This document shows positions 1 through 7,283 of a stretch of 35,631 nt of DNA, in pieces. The position numbers were made by a program, and so were the translations under genes. Position 1 is the first letter of the stretch. Every line of letters starts with the position of its first letter. The DNA comes from an uncultured Mycoplasmatota bacterium (GTDB lineage: Bacteria > Bacillota_I > Bacilli_A > RF39 > UBA660): positions 1-35,631 of the forward strand of contig USGP01000012.1 of the NCBI GenBank assembly GCA_900554315.1, written 5' to 3'. The notes below the pieces were generated by a model, which saw nothing but the letters and a program-made list of their open reading frames with translations, did not search any database and was not told where the DNA came from.

Positions 1-316
1 CATAGTTTTGTCCTTTTAATACATGATGAGAATAAATAGCACACAAATAAGACATATTCCTTGGTTTCACATAATTTAAATTAGATGCATTTACTTCTAC
101 TTGAATGTTTCCAATATCAGTTTTTAAAAACAAATCAAAATGCTTTCTCTTGACATAAACATTATCCACATTTTGTTCTAAATTTAGATATTCTACCTCC
201 TTTATCTTTATTTTTAAAATTCCTTCTAACAAATAAATAAGTAAATCTTTATTTTTTTCATTCATAAAGACCTCTTTAAATGCTCTGTCATAACGACATG
301 TATAAAATTTACGAAT
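1..316 (-). CDS. Rpn-family PD-(D/E)XK nuclease / putative transposase, 3' end outside window
   Basis: The reading frame runs off the left edge. It encodes residues typical of the N-terminal half of Rpn (recombination-promoting nuclease, PDDEXK transposase-like) proteins: a YDRAFKEVFMNEKNKDLL segment followed about 45 residues later by FDLFLKTDIGNIQVEV, which looks like the D...(Q/E)xE core of this nuclease fold. No ATG, GTG or TTG lies in frame between the preceding stop and the conserved start of the domain. A perfect AGGAGG (325-330) sits 8 nt before an in-frame ATT at 314-316, so an ATT start is the best fit. The next ATG, at 263-265, would delete the conserved YDRAFKEVF segment. The alternative is a gene that has lost its start codon. 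The family is known as mobile or self-spreading nuclease genes; the activity of this copy is unknown. Confidence 0.6.
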   Translation of the reverse strand, partial: MRKFYTCRYDRAFKEVFMNEKNKDLLIYLLEGILKIKIKEVEYLNLEQNVDNVYVKRKHFDLFLKTDIGNIQVEVNASNLNYVKPRNMSYLCAIYSHHVLKGQNY

Positions 317-374
317 AATTATCACCTCCTACTTTATCTTTCGAAAAAAATAGAAGTTTTCCTTTAAAAAATAT

Positions 375-402
375 CAAAAAGACATTCCTAATTGGAATGT
401 CT
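375..402 (-). terminator. intrinsic terminator of glf
   Basis: A 9-bp inverted repeat (agacattcc / ggaatgtct) with a 5-nt loop is followed on the minus strand by a T run, just after the glf stop codon. Confidence 0.85.
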
Positions 403-407
403 AATTA

Positions 408-1511
408 CTATTTTTTCTTTTCTTCATTATAAATGTTTATAGCGCTTCTTATTACATCATCCATATCATAATATTTATATTCTGCTAATCTTCCTCCAAA
501 AATGACATTTTGTTCTTGTTCAGTTAACTTTTGATATTCTTCTTTTAGTTTATTATTTTTTTCATCATTAATGACATAGTAAGCTTCTTTTTCTGGATTC
601 CAATCATCTGGATATTCGTAAGTTACTACTGTCTTTTCACTTGGTGTTGATTCAAAGTGTTTATGTTCTATAACTCTTGTATAAGCAACTTCTCTTCCTG
701 TGTAGTTTACCACTGCATTCCCCTGGAAGTTGTCAGTATCTAATACTTTGGTATCAAATCTAAGAGACCGATATTCTAGTCTTCCTAATTTGCAATCGAA
801 GTATTCATCTAACATTCCTGTATATACTATTTTGTTTGCAATAGATTTATAATAGTCTTTTTTTGATAAAAAGTCTTCTTCTAGTTTAACTTCAATGCCT
901 TCTAACATCTTTTCTACTAGTTTGGTATATCCTCCTATTGGAATTCCTTGATATTTATCATTAAAGTAATTATTATCATAGATAAATCTTACTGGTAATC
1001 TTTTGATAATAAAAGCTGGTAAATCTATGCATTCTCTATTCCATTGCTTTTCGGTATATCCTTTTACTAGTTTTTCATAGATGGTTCTACCTACTAAAGA
1101 GATGGCTTGTTCTTCTAGATTTTGTGGTTCATGGGTGATTTCTTTTTTCTCTTCTTCAATATGTTTTTTAGCATCTTCTGGAGTAATAACATCATCCCAT
1201 ATTTTGGCAAATGTATTCATATTAAATGGCATATTATATATTTCATCTTGATATCTAGCAACGGGTGAGTTTGTATATCTATTAAATTCTGCAAAGCTAT
1301 TAACATAGTTCCATACTTCTTTATCGTCAGTATGAAAGATATGTGCTCCATATTTATGAACATTAATACCTTCAATTTCTTCTGTATAAATATTTCCTGC
1401 AATATGGTTTCTTCTTTCTATTACTAGTACTTTCTTTCCATCTTTTTTAGCAAGATTGGCAAATGTTGCCCCAAATAGTCCTGCACCTACTATGACATAA
1501 TCGTATTTCAT
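408..1511 (-). CDS. glf: UDP-galactopyranose mutase
   Basis: Cytosolic flavoenzyme that interconverts UDP-galactopyranose and UDP-galactofuranose, the donor for galactofuranose in cell-surface glycans. The 367-residue length is standard. An N-terminal FAD-binding strand-turn-helix (YDYVIVGAGLFGATFA, residues 4-19) is followed by the family-typical IAGNIYTEEIEGINVHKYGA segment and, near the C-terminus, NVIFGGRLAEYKYYDMDDVI, which matches the conserved flavin/substrate region of UGM. The start is supported by AGAAAGGAA upstream. It lies downstream of gltX but is separated from it by that gene's terminator, so it is probably transcribed alone, or by read-through. No galactofuranosyltransferase is seen in the window. 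Confidence 0.95.
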   Translation of the reverse strand: MKYDYVIVGAGLFGATFANLAKKDGKKVLVIERRNHIAGNIYTEEIEGINVHKYGAHIFHTDDKEVWNYVNSFAEFNRYTNSPVARYQDEIYNMPFNMNTFAKIWDDVITPEDAKKHIEEEKKEITHEPQNLEEQAISLVGRTIYEKLVKGYTEKQWNRECIDLPAFIIKRLPVRFIYDNNYFNDKYQGIPIGGYTKLVEKMLEGIEVKLEEDFLSKKDYYKSIANKIVYTGMLDEYFDCKLGRLEYRSLRFDTKVLDTDNFQGNAVVNYTGREVAYTRVIEHKHFESTPSEKTVVTYEYPDDWNPEKEAYYVINDEKNNKLKEEYQKLTEQEQNVIFGGRLAEYKYYDMDDVIRSAINIYNEEKKK

Positions 1512-1525
1512 ATAAATTCCTTTCT

Positions 1526-1553
1526 AAAAAAAGAAGTATATTTCTATACTTCT
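1526..1553 (-). terminator. intrinsic terminator of gltX, overlapping its stop codon
   Basis: A perfect 9-bp stem (agaagtata / tatacttct, 4-nt loop) is followed on the minus strand by seven T. The TAG stop of gltX (1552-1554) lies partly inside the stem. Confidence 0.9.
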
Positions 1554-3210
1554 AGTTGTTTTTATGATTTTCGTATAAATCTATTCTGTGATTAATTCTT
1601 GTCTTTCCTAATATTTTCATGATAGAGAATAAATCTGGAGATTTTGTTCTTCCTGTAATCATCACACGTAAAGCTTCACAGATATCTCCAACGTGTCCTT
1701 TATAATTTTCAGGATTTTTCTTATAATCTTTTGGACTTGCTGCATATCCATGTGAACTTGCGAATTCTTTTGTTGCGTTAAACCATTCTTCGTTTGTTAC
1801 ATCTAAGTTAATTGTTTTTACATATTCTCTCATTAATTCTGTATCGTATGTTTTATCTCCATCATATTTACTGTAGTTTTCTTTTTCAAACATAGAATCA
1901 ATGGCATAAGAGAACTCTTCTTTCACATCAGAATATTTTGCAATATCTTTTCTTGGACGTGGTCCATCTTTTTCGATACTTAAGAACTGAATCATATCTT
2001 CTTTGTTTTCTTGTAATAATTTATTGTAATCTGGATCAAATTTTTCTGTATATGCAAGAGTTTCATTATATACTTCTTCTCCACTCTTACGAGAAAAATA
2101 TGTTTTACATAAATTATTTAACTTTGCTTCATCAAATGATGTTCCTCCAATTGCTTGTTTGTCAAAAGAAAATTCAAAGTCATCAATTGTTTTATCTTGG
2201 TTATTCAAATACCATTCTTCAAAGTTAGTATTGGCAATTGTTGCTAGATAAAGATGAAGAGCGTCAATTGGAATACCACTTTCTTCATAAAATTTAGCTC
2301 CTGCCCATGGATCTTTTCTTTTTGATAACTTTCTTATTGTTCCAGTTTCACTATCTTTGATTGTGATTGGTGCAATATGAGCATACTTCGGAGATTTAAA
2401 TCCTAATATTTCAAATAATTGAATATGTAAAGGAAGACTAGATACCCATTCATCTCCACGAATGACATGTGTTGTGTGCATTAGATGATCATCAATTACA
2501 TGAGCAAAGTGATAAGTAGGTGTACCATCCTTCTTTAATAAAACTGTATCCATATCATGTTCTGGGAATTTCATCTTTCCTTTGATACAGTCTACTACTT
2601 CTATTTGTTTATTTGGATCACCCGGAGATTTTAATCTAATTACATATTCTTCGTTGTTGGCTAATTTTTCTTTTACTTCTTCTAATGATAAATCTCTATC
2701 TACTGCATACATACCATAGATTCCAATTTTAGTCTTATTTATAGCTTGTTCTTCTTTAATATTATTTTGTTCTTCTTCTGTCATAAAGCATGGATAAGCT
2801 AAGCCTTGTTTAATTAAATCTTTTACATAAGTTTGATAGATTTCTGTTCTTTCACTTTGTTTGTATGGCCCGTATTCTCCTCCGAATGAATATCCTTCTG
2901 TTGGTGTAATATCAAAACCTTTTAAAACACCTGTAATGTTTTCTATTCCACCTTCTACTGCTCTTTTTTGATCCGTATCTTCTATTCTTAAGAAGAAAAC
3001 GCCTTTACTTTGCTTAGCGTAAACCATATCACAAAAAGCAGAAAATAAATTTCCAAGATGAACACTACCAGTTGGTGACGGTCCATATCTCGTTACCATA
3101 GTACCTTCTGGTAAATTCCTTTCTGGATACATATTTTCGTATTCTTCTCTTGTTTTTGTTATATTAGGAAAAAGTAATTCTGCTAATTCATTACGTTCTT
3201 CTTGTGTCAT
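1552..3210 (-). CDS. gltX: glutamate--tRNA ligase
   Basis: Class I aminoacyl-tRNA synthetase charging tRNA-Glu with glutamate in the cytosol. The class I signatures are clear: RYGPSPTGSVHLGNL contains the HIGH-equivalent HLGN (residues 51-54), FFLRIEDTD follows at about 72-80, and KLSKR at 294-298 is the KMSKS-equivalent loop. At 552 residues it is longer than the roughly 480-500 of the commonest bacterial form; the long form occurs in Clostridia and related gut Firmicutes. Whether it discriminates tRNA-Gln cannot be read from sequence; no gatCAB genes or glutaminyl-tRNA synthetase lie in the window. The start has an AGGTGAG ribosome binding site. A sigma-A-like promoter lies just upstream and the gene has its own terminator. 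Confidence 0.95.
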   Translation of the reverse strand: MTQEERNELAELLFPNITKTREEYENMYPERNLPEGTMVTRYGPSPTGSVHLGNLFSAFCDMVYAKQSKGVFFLRIEDTDQKRAVEGGIENITGVLKGFDITPTEGYSFGGEYGPYKQSERTEIYQTYVKDLIKQGLAYPCFMTEEEQNNIKEEQAINKTKIGIYGMYAVDRDLSLEEVKEKLANNEEYVIRLKSPGDPNKQIEVVDCIKGKMKFPEHDMDTVLLKKDGTPTYHFAHVIDDHLMHTTHVIRGDEWVSSLPLHIQLFEILGFKSPKYAHIAPITIKDSETGTIRKLSKRKDPWAGAKFYEESGIPIDALHLYLATIANTNFEEWYLNNQDKTIDDFEFSFDKQAIGGTSFDEAKLNNLCKTYFSRKSGEEVYNETLAYTEKFDPDYNKLLQENKEDMIQFLSIEKDGPRPRKDIAKYSDVKEEFSYAIDSMFEKENYSKYDGDKTYDTELMREYVKTINLDVTNEEWFNATKEFASSHGYAASPKDYKKNPENYKGHVGDICEALRVMITGRTKSPDLFSIMKILGKTRINHRIDLYENHKNN

Positions 3211-3237
3211 TTTCTCACCTCATTTGTTTTCTATTTA

Positions 3238-3266
3238 ATGATAACGTAAAGTAATAAAAAAAGCAA
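3238..3266 (-). promoter_or_regulatory. predicted sigma-A promoter of gltX
   Basis: On the minus strand TTGCTT (-35, 3261-3266) and TATCAT (-10, 3238-3243) are separated by 17 bp, about 30 bp before the gltX start. The call rests only on consensus match. Confidence 0.45.
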
Positions 3267-3282
3267 GATAATGTCGTTTATA

Positions 3283-3312
3283 TACAACAAAACTCTTGCG
3301 ATTGCAAGAGTT
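3283..3312 (-). terminator. terminator after tRNA-Gln
   Basis: A perfect 9-bp stem (aactcttgc / gcaagagtt) with a 4-nt loop lies 10 nt after the tRNA 3' end. It is followed on the minus strand by TTTTGTTGT. The plus strand also carries a T run, so it could act in both directions. Confidence 0.7.
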
Positions 3313-3321
3313 ATTTTTTTA

Positions 3322-3396
3322 TGGTTGCCCTAGTTAGATTCGAACTAACGCATCGTGCGGTCAGAGCGCACTGCCTTACCGCTTGGCTATAGGGCA
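3322..3396 (-). tRNA. tRNA-Gln, anticodon CUG
   Basis: The minus strand folds into a complete cloverleaf of 75 nt. The acceptor stem is TGCCCTA/TAGGGCA, the D arm carries AGCGGTA, the anticodon stem GTGCG/CGCAC encloses loop CTCTGAC (anticodon CTG), and the T arm GTTAG/CTAAC encloses TTCGAAT. The discriminator is A and CCA is encoded. It reads the CAG glutamine codon, rare in such AT-rich genomes. It stands alone between fic and gltX. Confidence 0.93.
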
Positions 3397-3444
3397 ATAT
3401 TGCTGACATATTCATTTTACAACAAAATAAAAAAAAAGAAAAGT

Positions 3445-4122
3445 TTATTTTCTTTTTTCTACTGCTTTTTCTGATCCTTTTTCTTTTAATCTACTGTCGA
3501 AGAATATTTTTAACTCTTGATTATTTCCTGTCATAGCACTAATAACTGATGCCCTCATAAACTGATGTGACGTTTGTTCTGTAACATTTGAAAAATCTAA
3601 TTCATAGTTTAGCCCTAAGTATTCATCCATACATTCTACACATTCTCTTAAGTATTCTCTAGCAATTCTTCCGTTTCCTTCTCTAAATGGATGGATAATA
3701 TTTAAATCTTCATAAAAGTCAGAAAGCCATGTTGTAACATCATCTCTTGTTTGAATAGTGGGAAGTTTTTTCTGAAATCTATGCATAGAGTCTTCTAAAC
3801 TATTATAAATATATTCTGGTCTACAAAATGGGGTATTTCCTTTTGCAATATTTTCATTTCTTGTTTTCCCTGCAAACGGATAGATTCTTTCAAATACTTC
3901 TTTATGTAATTCAAAATAATATTTTGGTGTAAATAATTTTTTGGGCTCTGGCACTTTTCTTAATTGAATTGCACTTAGTGCTAATGTTGTGAATGTTCTT
4001 TCTGCTTTTTCTAATTCTTCGGGATCTTTTATTTCTAAATAATTTATTAAGACATCTGTCCCAGGATAACAATATCTAGATTGTTCGTCTAGGGCCTCGT
4101 CTAAGTGTCCTTTGAAATCCAT
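3445..4122 (-). CDS. Fic-domain protein adenylyltransferase (toxin)
   Basis: Fic enzymes transfer AMP (or other nucleotides) from NTP to hydroxyl side chains of target proteins. The canonical active-site motif HPFREGNGRIAREYL is intact, with catalytic His144 and the anion-binding GNGR. The N-terminal DEQSRYCYPGTDVLINYLEI region and the flap before the motif (GNTPFCRPEYI) match the VbhT/Bep-type Fic fold. Length 225 aa means a bare Fic domain with no secretion or DNA-binding extension. There is no inhibitory helix of its own; that is supplied by the small gene upstream, which overlaps it by 47 nt. The start has AAGGAG 8 nt upstream. This is a class I Fic toxin by gene arrangement. The target is unknown. 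Confidence 0.92.
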   Translation of the reverse strand: MDFKGHLDEALDEQSRYCYPGTDVLINYLEIKDPEELEKAERTFTTLALSAIQLRKVPEPKKLFTPKYYFELHKEVFERIYPFAGKTRNENIAKGNTPFCRPEYIYNSLEDSMHRFQKKLPTIQTRDDVTTWLSDFYEDLNIIHPFREGNGRIAREYLRECVECMDEYLGLNYELDFSNVTEQTSHQFMRASVISAMTGNNQELKIFFDSRLKEKGSEKAVEKRK

Positions 4123-4324
4123 TTATTTCTCCTTCTTCCTTTCTTGGAGGATTCATAACTTTTTCTAATAATTGATCATATGCTTCTGTAGTTGCAATTC
4201 CTCTATATTTCATTAATAAACCTGCAATTATTTGCTTTTCGGTATTTGTTACAAATAACCCTTCAATACCACTGTTTCCTGCTGCTTGTTCTACTCTTTC
4301 TTCTACCAGAGTTTTATCAGGCAT
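4076..4324 (-). CDS. VbhA-like Fic antitoxin
   Basis: Small protein (82 aa) directly upstream of the Fic gene in the arrangement of VbhA/VbhT. Class I antitoxins insert an inhibitory helix with motif (S/T)xxxE(G/N) into the Fic active site, where the Glu displaces the ATP gamma-phosphate. Here the helix segment is VEQAAGNSGIEGLFV, followed by a VbhA-like helical region (EKQIIAGLLMKYRGIATTEA). The Glu-Gly is kept but the Ser position reads Asn, with Ser one residue later. I chose ATG 4324 over an in-frame GTG at 4333 because AGGTGG is correctly spaced from the ATG. Its last 15 codons overlap the fic 5' end in another frame, suggesting translational coupling. Confidence 0.72.
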   Translation of the reverse strand: MPDKTLVEERVEQAAGNSGIEGLFVTNTEKQIIAGLLMKYRGIATTEAYDQLLEKVMNPPRKEEGEINGFQRTLRRGPRRTI

Positions 4325-4339
4325 TTTAACCACCTACTT

Positions 4340-5230
4340 TCATTCTTTCCTTATTTTTATAATATCATCACTTTCTAATTCTCCTATTAACAAAGAAGAG
4401 TGGGGATTGTGTAATTTTTTGTTTTTTAACACTTCTTTTTCGTCGTAATTAGCATAGCAATATTTACAGAAATGACTACATGTATTGTATACTCCTATAT
4501 CTACCATTTCTATACAATTACATTTGTTTTCTTTACGGGCTTTCCATTTTTTAAATTTTGTTTTGCCAGTTAATTCTTCTGCTAATTCTTTTCCTAGACA
4601 GTCCCTTTTTTCAAAGCCATATTCTACCATATTTTCGTCTTCAAAGCAAGTTTGAACTGTCATATTATGTTCTTTTGCTATTGTTGCGAAGCTTGTGCCT
4701 AGTTTTTTATAATCTTCTTTGGTTAATGTTTTCGGATTTAATATTTTAATATTTTTTCTTACATTTTTATAATCATCTAAAAAAGAAATAATAATATGTT
4801 TTACATATCCTTCTAGGTTGGTACAAAGTCTTTCAAACATTTTTATATGGTAGTCTAATGTATATTTTTGATTTATAAAGATTGGGTCAAATCTAATATA
4901 TGTATATTCACTACCTATGATTTTAGATATTTTTTTTACACCTTCTATAATATCTTTTTTGTTTGGTAAATTGGGTTCTATATCTTTTAAATATGGTGTT
5001 ATTGTCGTGTGAAATATGATTGGTTTATCTATTTCTTTTAAATAAGGGATAATAGGTAATGGGTTTTTGGTACAAAACATAATAGCATCTACTTTTTCTA
5101 ATAGAATTCTACTGACTAGTTTTTTATTGAAGGGATTTCTTACATCAATAAAGCCTTCTTTTAGTCTGTTCATTAGCCATGGTGTATAAAATGCTACAAT
5201 ATCTGTTCTTCCGCTTATATTTAAAATCAT
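4340..5230 (-). CDS. DUF1848-family protein with C-terminal CX3CX2C cluster
   Basis: A 296-residue protein of the DUF1848 type, recognised from the opening ILNISGRTDIVAFYTPWLMNR and the following IMFCTKNPLPIIPYL and YTYIRFDPIF segments, which look like TIM-barrel strands. Near the C-terminus CSHFCKYCYANY (Cys 251, 255, 258) has the CX3CX2C spacing of radical-SAM iron-sulfur sites, unusual because radical-SAM proteins normally carry it at the N-terminus. A CNC pair lies just before. Substrate and reaction are unknown. The start has AAAGGAGG. The gene ends with TGA, showing TGA is a stop here. Only 15 nt separate its end from the VbhA-like start, whose ribosome binding site lies at this gene's 3' end, so all three probably form one transcript. 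Confidence 0.75.
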   Translation of the reverse strand: MILNISGRTDIVAFYTPWLMNRLKEGFIDVRNPFNKKLVSRILLEKVDAIMFCTKNPLPIIPYLKEIDKPIIFHTTITPYLKDIEPNLPNKKDIIEGVKKISKIIGSEYTYIRFDPIFINQKYTLDYHIKMFERLCTNLEGYVKHIIISFLDDYKNVRKNIKILNPKTLTKEDYKKLGTSFATIAKEHNMTVQTCFEDENMVEYGFEKRDCLGKELAEELTGKTKFKKWKARKENKCNCIEMVDIGVYNTCSHFCKYCYANYDEKEVLKNKKLHNPHSSLLIGELESDDIIKIRKE

Positions 5231-5254
5231 AGAGTACCTCCTTTTTTATTATAT

Positions 5255-5280
5255 AAAAAAACCTATACGGTTGTATAGGT
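5255..5280 (-). terminator. terminator after the anchored protein gene
   Basis: An 8-bp stem (acctatac / gtataggt) with a GGTT loop is followed on the minus strand by seven T, directly after the stop codon. Confidence 0.88.
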
Positions 5281-5281
5281 T

Positions 5282-6082
5282 TTATTGTTGTAATTCTGAA
5301 GATGCAAATACATAATTATCATCTTCTTTATTAAATGTTAGTTTATATAGACTTCCTTGGTTGATTAATCTATCTTTTGTTAAATCACTTGTCAATTCTG
5401 TGGATGTTGCATATCCAACAATTTCTGTTAAGTCTGCGTTTTTGCAGAAAGCATAACGATCATTTAATGTTAATGATTGATTTGTAAATACGATTCTAAT
5501 ATAGATTTCAAGTTTATCGTTTGTTTTTGTGGCTTTTACTACTTTAGATAAGTATGATAGTGAACAAGTTCCACCACATTCTGCACCTTGATATTCATAG
5601 ACTTCATCTTGTTCATTATATGTGTAGGCAGGACATGAGCTATATGTTTTATGTTCAAATTTATAATCTTTACCAAACGTTTCTTTGATTGCTTGTTCCA
5701 TATTTTCTTTTGATATTGGAGCATTATTTGTCTTTATTAATTTTGTCATTACAGTTTCATAAGCTAGTTGATTAGAAATGTCCTTTGCTTCTACTTTATT
5801 TGTTGTGAAATATGTTTTATAAGTACCACAATAATTATTAATTGCTGAATCTATCTTATCGATAGAGTCTAATACTGTAGAATCTACTGTTTCTATATAT
5901 TCTTCCTCTTGATTGTCTGTTTCTTTTTCTTCTTTCTTTTCTTCTTTCTTCGTATCTTTTTTATTCTCTTCTATGTATCCTTTGTCAATCAGATAATCTT
6001 TTAAGCCATTTTGATAGGCAATAAATCCTAAGCTGACGATTAATGCAAGTAATAGTATTACAATTACAAAATTCTTTTTCAT
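5282..6082 (-). CDS. membrane-anchored extracellular protein, unknown function
   Basis: Unrecognised 266-residue protein. A single N-terminal hydrophobic segment (residues 4-22, after MKKN) acts as an uncleaved signal anchor or signal peptide without a lipobox. A highly charged Lys/Glu linker (about 40-63) holds the rest away from the membrane. The outer domain contains six cysteines (NYCGTY, SCPAY, ECGGTC, FCKN), enough for disulfides, which would fit with the thioredoxin-like protein elsewhere in the window. The start has AGAGG, and a good promoter lies upstream (TTGTCA-17-TATACT). The gene has its own terminator, so it is monocistronic. I do not assign a function. Confidence 0.7.
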   Translation of the reverse strand: MKKNFVIVILLLALIVSLGFIAYQNGLKDYLIDKGYIEENKKDTKKEEKKEEKETDNQEEEYIETVDSTVLDSIDKIDSAINNYCGTYKTYFTTNKVEAKDISNQLAYETVMTKLIKTNNAPISKENMEQAIKETFGKDYKFEHKTYSSCPAYTYNEQDEVYEYQGAECGGTCSLSYLSKVVKATKTNDKLEIYIRIVFTNQSLTLNDRYAFCKNADLTEIVGYATSTELTSDLTKDRLINQGSLYKLTFNKEDDNYVFASSELQQ

Positions 6083-6111
6083 TTTTCAAACCTCTCTTTA
6101 TTATTACTTTT

Positions 6112-6140
6112 AGTATACTATTAGATAATGATAATGACAA
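6112..6140 (-). promoter_or_regulatory. predicted sigma-A promoter of the anchored protein gene
   Basis: Minus-strand TTGTCA (6135-6140) and TATACT (6112-6117) are spaced by 17 bp, about 30 bp upstream of the start codon. Confidence 0.6.
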
Positions 6141-6156
6141 TAGATAATTTTTTTGT

Positions 6157-7176
6157 TTACACTTTTTCTAAGGCATTCTTTTGATACCAACCGATTGGAG
6201 CTGTGGTAGATACCAAGTATGGATATCTTGCGTTTGGTAGAATTCTAGTTATCGTTCCAACAATACCACTTCTTGCTGTGTTACTGCTTCCATCGGAGGA
6301 AGCATTTCCTTGTTTTATGGTCCTTACTCTTGTTCCTATGGTTAAATTATTGTTGTCAGAAGATAAAATCAAGTCATCTGATAACCAACCTGCTCCTCGA
6401 TTAATTAAGTATGGTGCTTTTCTTCCCTCTATTACTCTCGTTATGGTTCCACTATGAATTCTTGATGGAACTAATCCTTCGCCATAACTATTTTTGTATA
6501 AATAATTAAATGTTACAACATCTCCGACTTTATATTTTTCTTGTGGTGTTGGTTCTGGAGTTGGAGTTTCTCCAGTAGGATTGGCATACTTATCCCAGGT
6601 ATCTCTTGTTCCATAGAAATAATCCAAATCCAATCTTTTTGAATATCCTTCTACATAACCGTTTGATGTATATTGCCATAAAATATAGAAAGGCCAGTAT
6701 TTATTGGTAGGAGGAACTGATGGAGCACCGGTGTTTGCTCCATAACTTGCTATCCAAAGGCCATAGTTTCCTTTTACTACTTCTGTCCAATTATATGTAT
6801 TAGAAGGATAAGCACTCATATAGATAATAGGCCGTACTTTTGTTTTTTCATAAACGGTTTTTAAGAAGATATTTGCCCAGTTTACGTTCGAAGTATCTAC
6901 TTCCCAATCTAATACTAGAATAGCTCTTTTGATATAGTTTTTTGCCTTTTCTATAAACCAGTTGGCCTCTTGTTCTGGAGTGTTACCTAAATCTGGTCTT
7001 GCATAATGATATAGTCCTATTTTTTTATTACTTCTTAATGCTACATCTAGGTATTCTACATAATTAGGATCTTGATATCCTACTCCTTCTGTTGCTTTTA
7101 CAATGACAAAATCAATATCTAAATTTTCTATCTTTATTCCATCTTGATATCTAGAAATATCAATTCCTTTTAACAT
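6157..7176 (-). CDS. GH25 lysozyme (N-acetylmuramidase) with two C-terminal SH3-like domains
   Basis: Cleaves beta-1,4 bonds between MurNAc and GlcNAc in peptidoglycan. The GH25 catalytic barrel spans residues 1 to about 215: MLKGIDISRYQDG holds the first conserved Asp (D6), LYHYARP follows, and VLDWEVD carries the D-x-E pair (D90, E92). After a Pro/Thr linker (GETPTPEPTP) come two similar wall-binding SH3-like units, starting KYKVGDVVTF and LTIGTRVRTI, each with a GTITR(V/I) strand and a YLI/YLV motif. I place the start at 7176 because GGAGGTGAGAAT precedes it; an in-frame upstream ATG at 7236 would add 20 residues without a ribosome binding site. There is no signal peptide, as in phage endolysins, but no other phage gene is nearby. 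Confidence 0.93.
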   Translation of the reverse strand: MLKGIDISRYQDGIKIENLDIDFVIVKATEGVGYQDPNYVEYLDVALRSNKKIGLYHYARPDLGNTPEQEANWFIEKAKNYIKRAILVLDWEVDTSNVNWANIFLKTVYEKTKVRPIIYMSAYPSNTYNWTEVVKGNYGLWIASYGANTGAPSVPPTNKYWPFYILWQYTSNGYVEGYSKRLDLDYFYGTRDTWDKYANPTGETPTPEPTPQEKYKVGDVVTFNYLYKNSYGEGLVPSRIHSGTITRVIEGRKAPYLINRGAGWLSDDLILSSDNNNLTIGTRVRTIKQGNASSDGSSNTARSGIVGTITRILPNARYPYLVSTTAPIGWYQKNALEKV

Positions 7177-7216
7177 ATTCTCACCTCCTACCATATTATA
7201 TAGAATATATAAAAAA

Positions 7217-7242
7217 GAAATCATTTTAGGTATCATGATTTC
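7217..7242. other. terminator-like hairpin between divergent genes
   Basis: An inverted repeat agaaatcat / atgatttct is followed by a T run on both strands. It sits between the divergent GH25 and glucosyltransferase genes, over the likely -35 region of the GH25 promoter (whose -10, TATAAT, is about 25 bp upstream of its start). No gene ends here, so it is either a relic terminator or a regulatory hairpin. Confidence 0.45.
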
Positions 7243-7283
7243 TTTTTAAATCTTTTTTATGATACAATGAGTTTGGTGATTGT

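Noticed and set aside
1217..1402. A 61-codon minus-strand frame inside glf and a similar one inside the gene at 5282-6082
   Set aside because: Alternate-frame shadows of real genes; composition is not protein-like.
1938..2228. Long plus-strand open frames opposite minus-strand genes (here opposite gltX; also opposite the ABC exporter, RarA and P-type ATPase genes)
   Set aside because: They lack ribosome binding sites, have no family resemblance and lie fully opposite well-recognised genes.
6103..6150. Repeated ATTATC-like units, first thought to be a small operator array
   Set aside because: The repeats are irregular and expected in such AT-rich DNA; the promoter explains the stretch.
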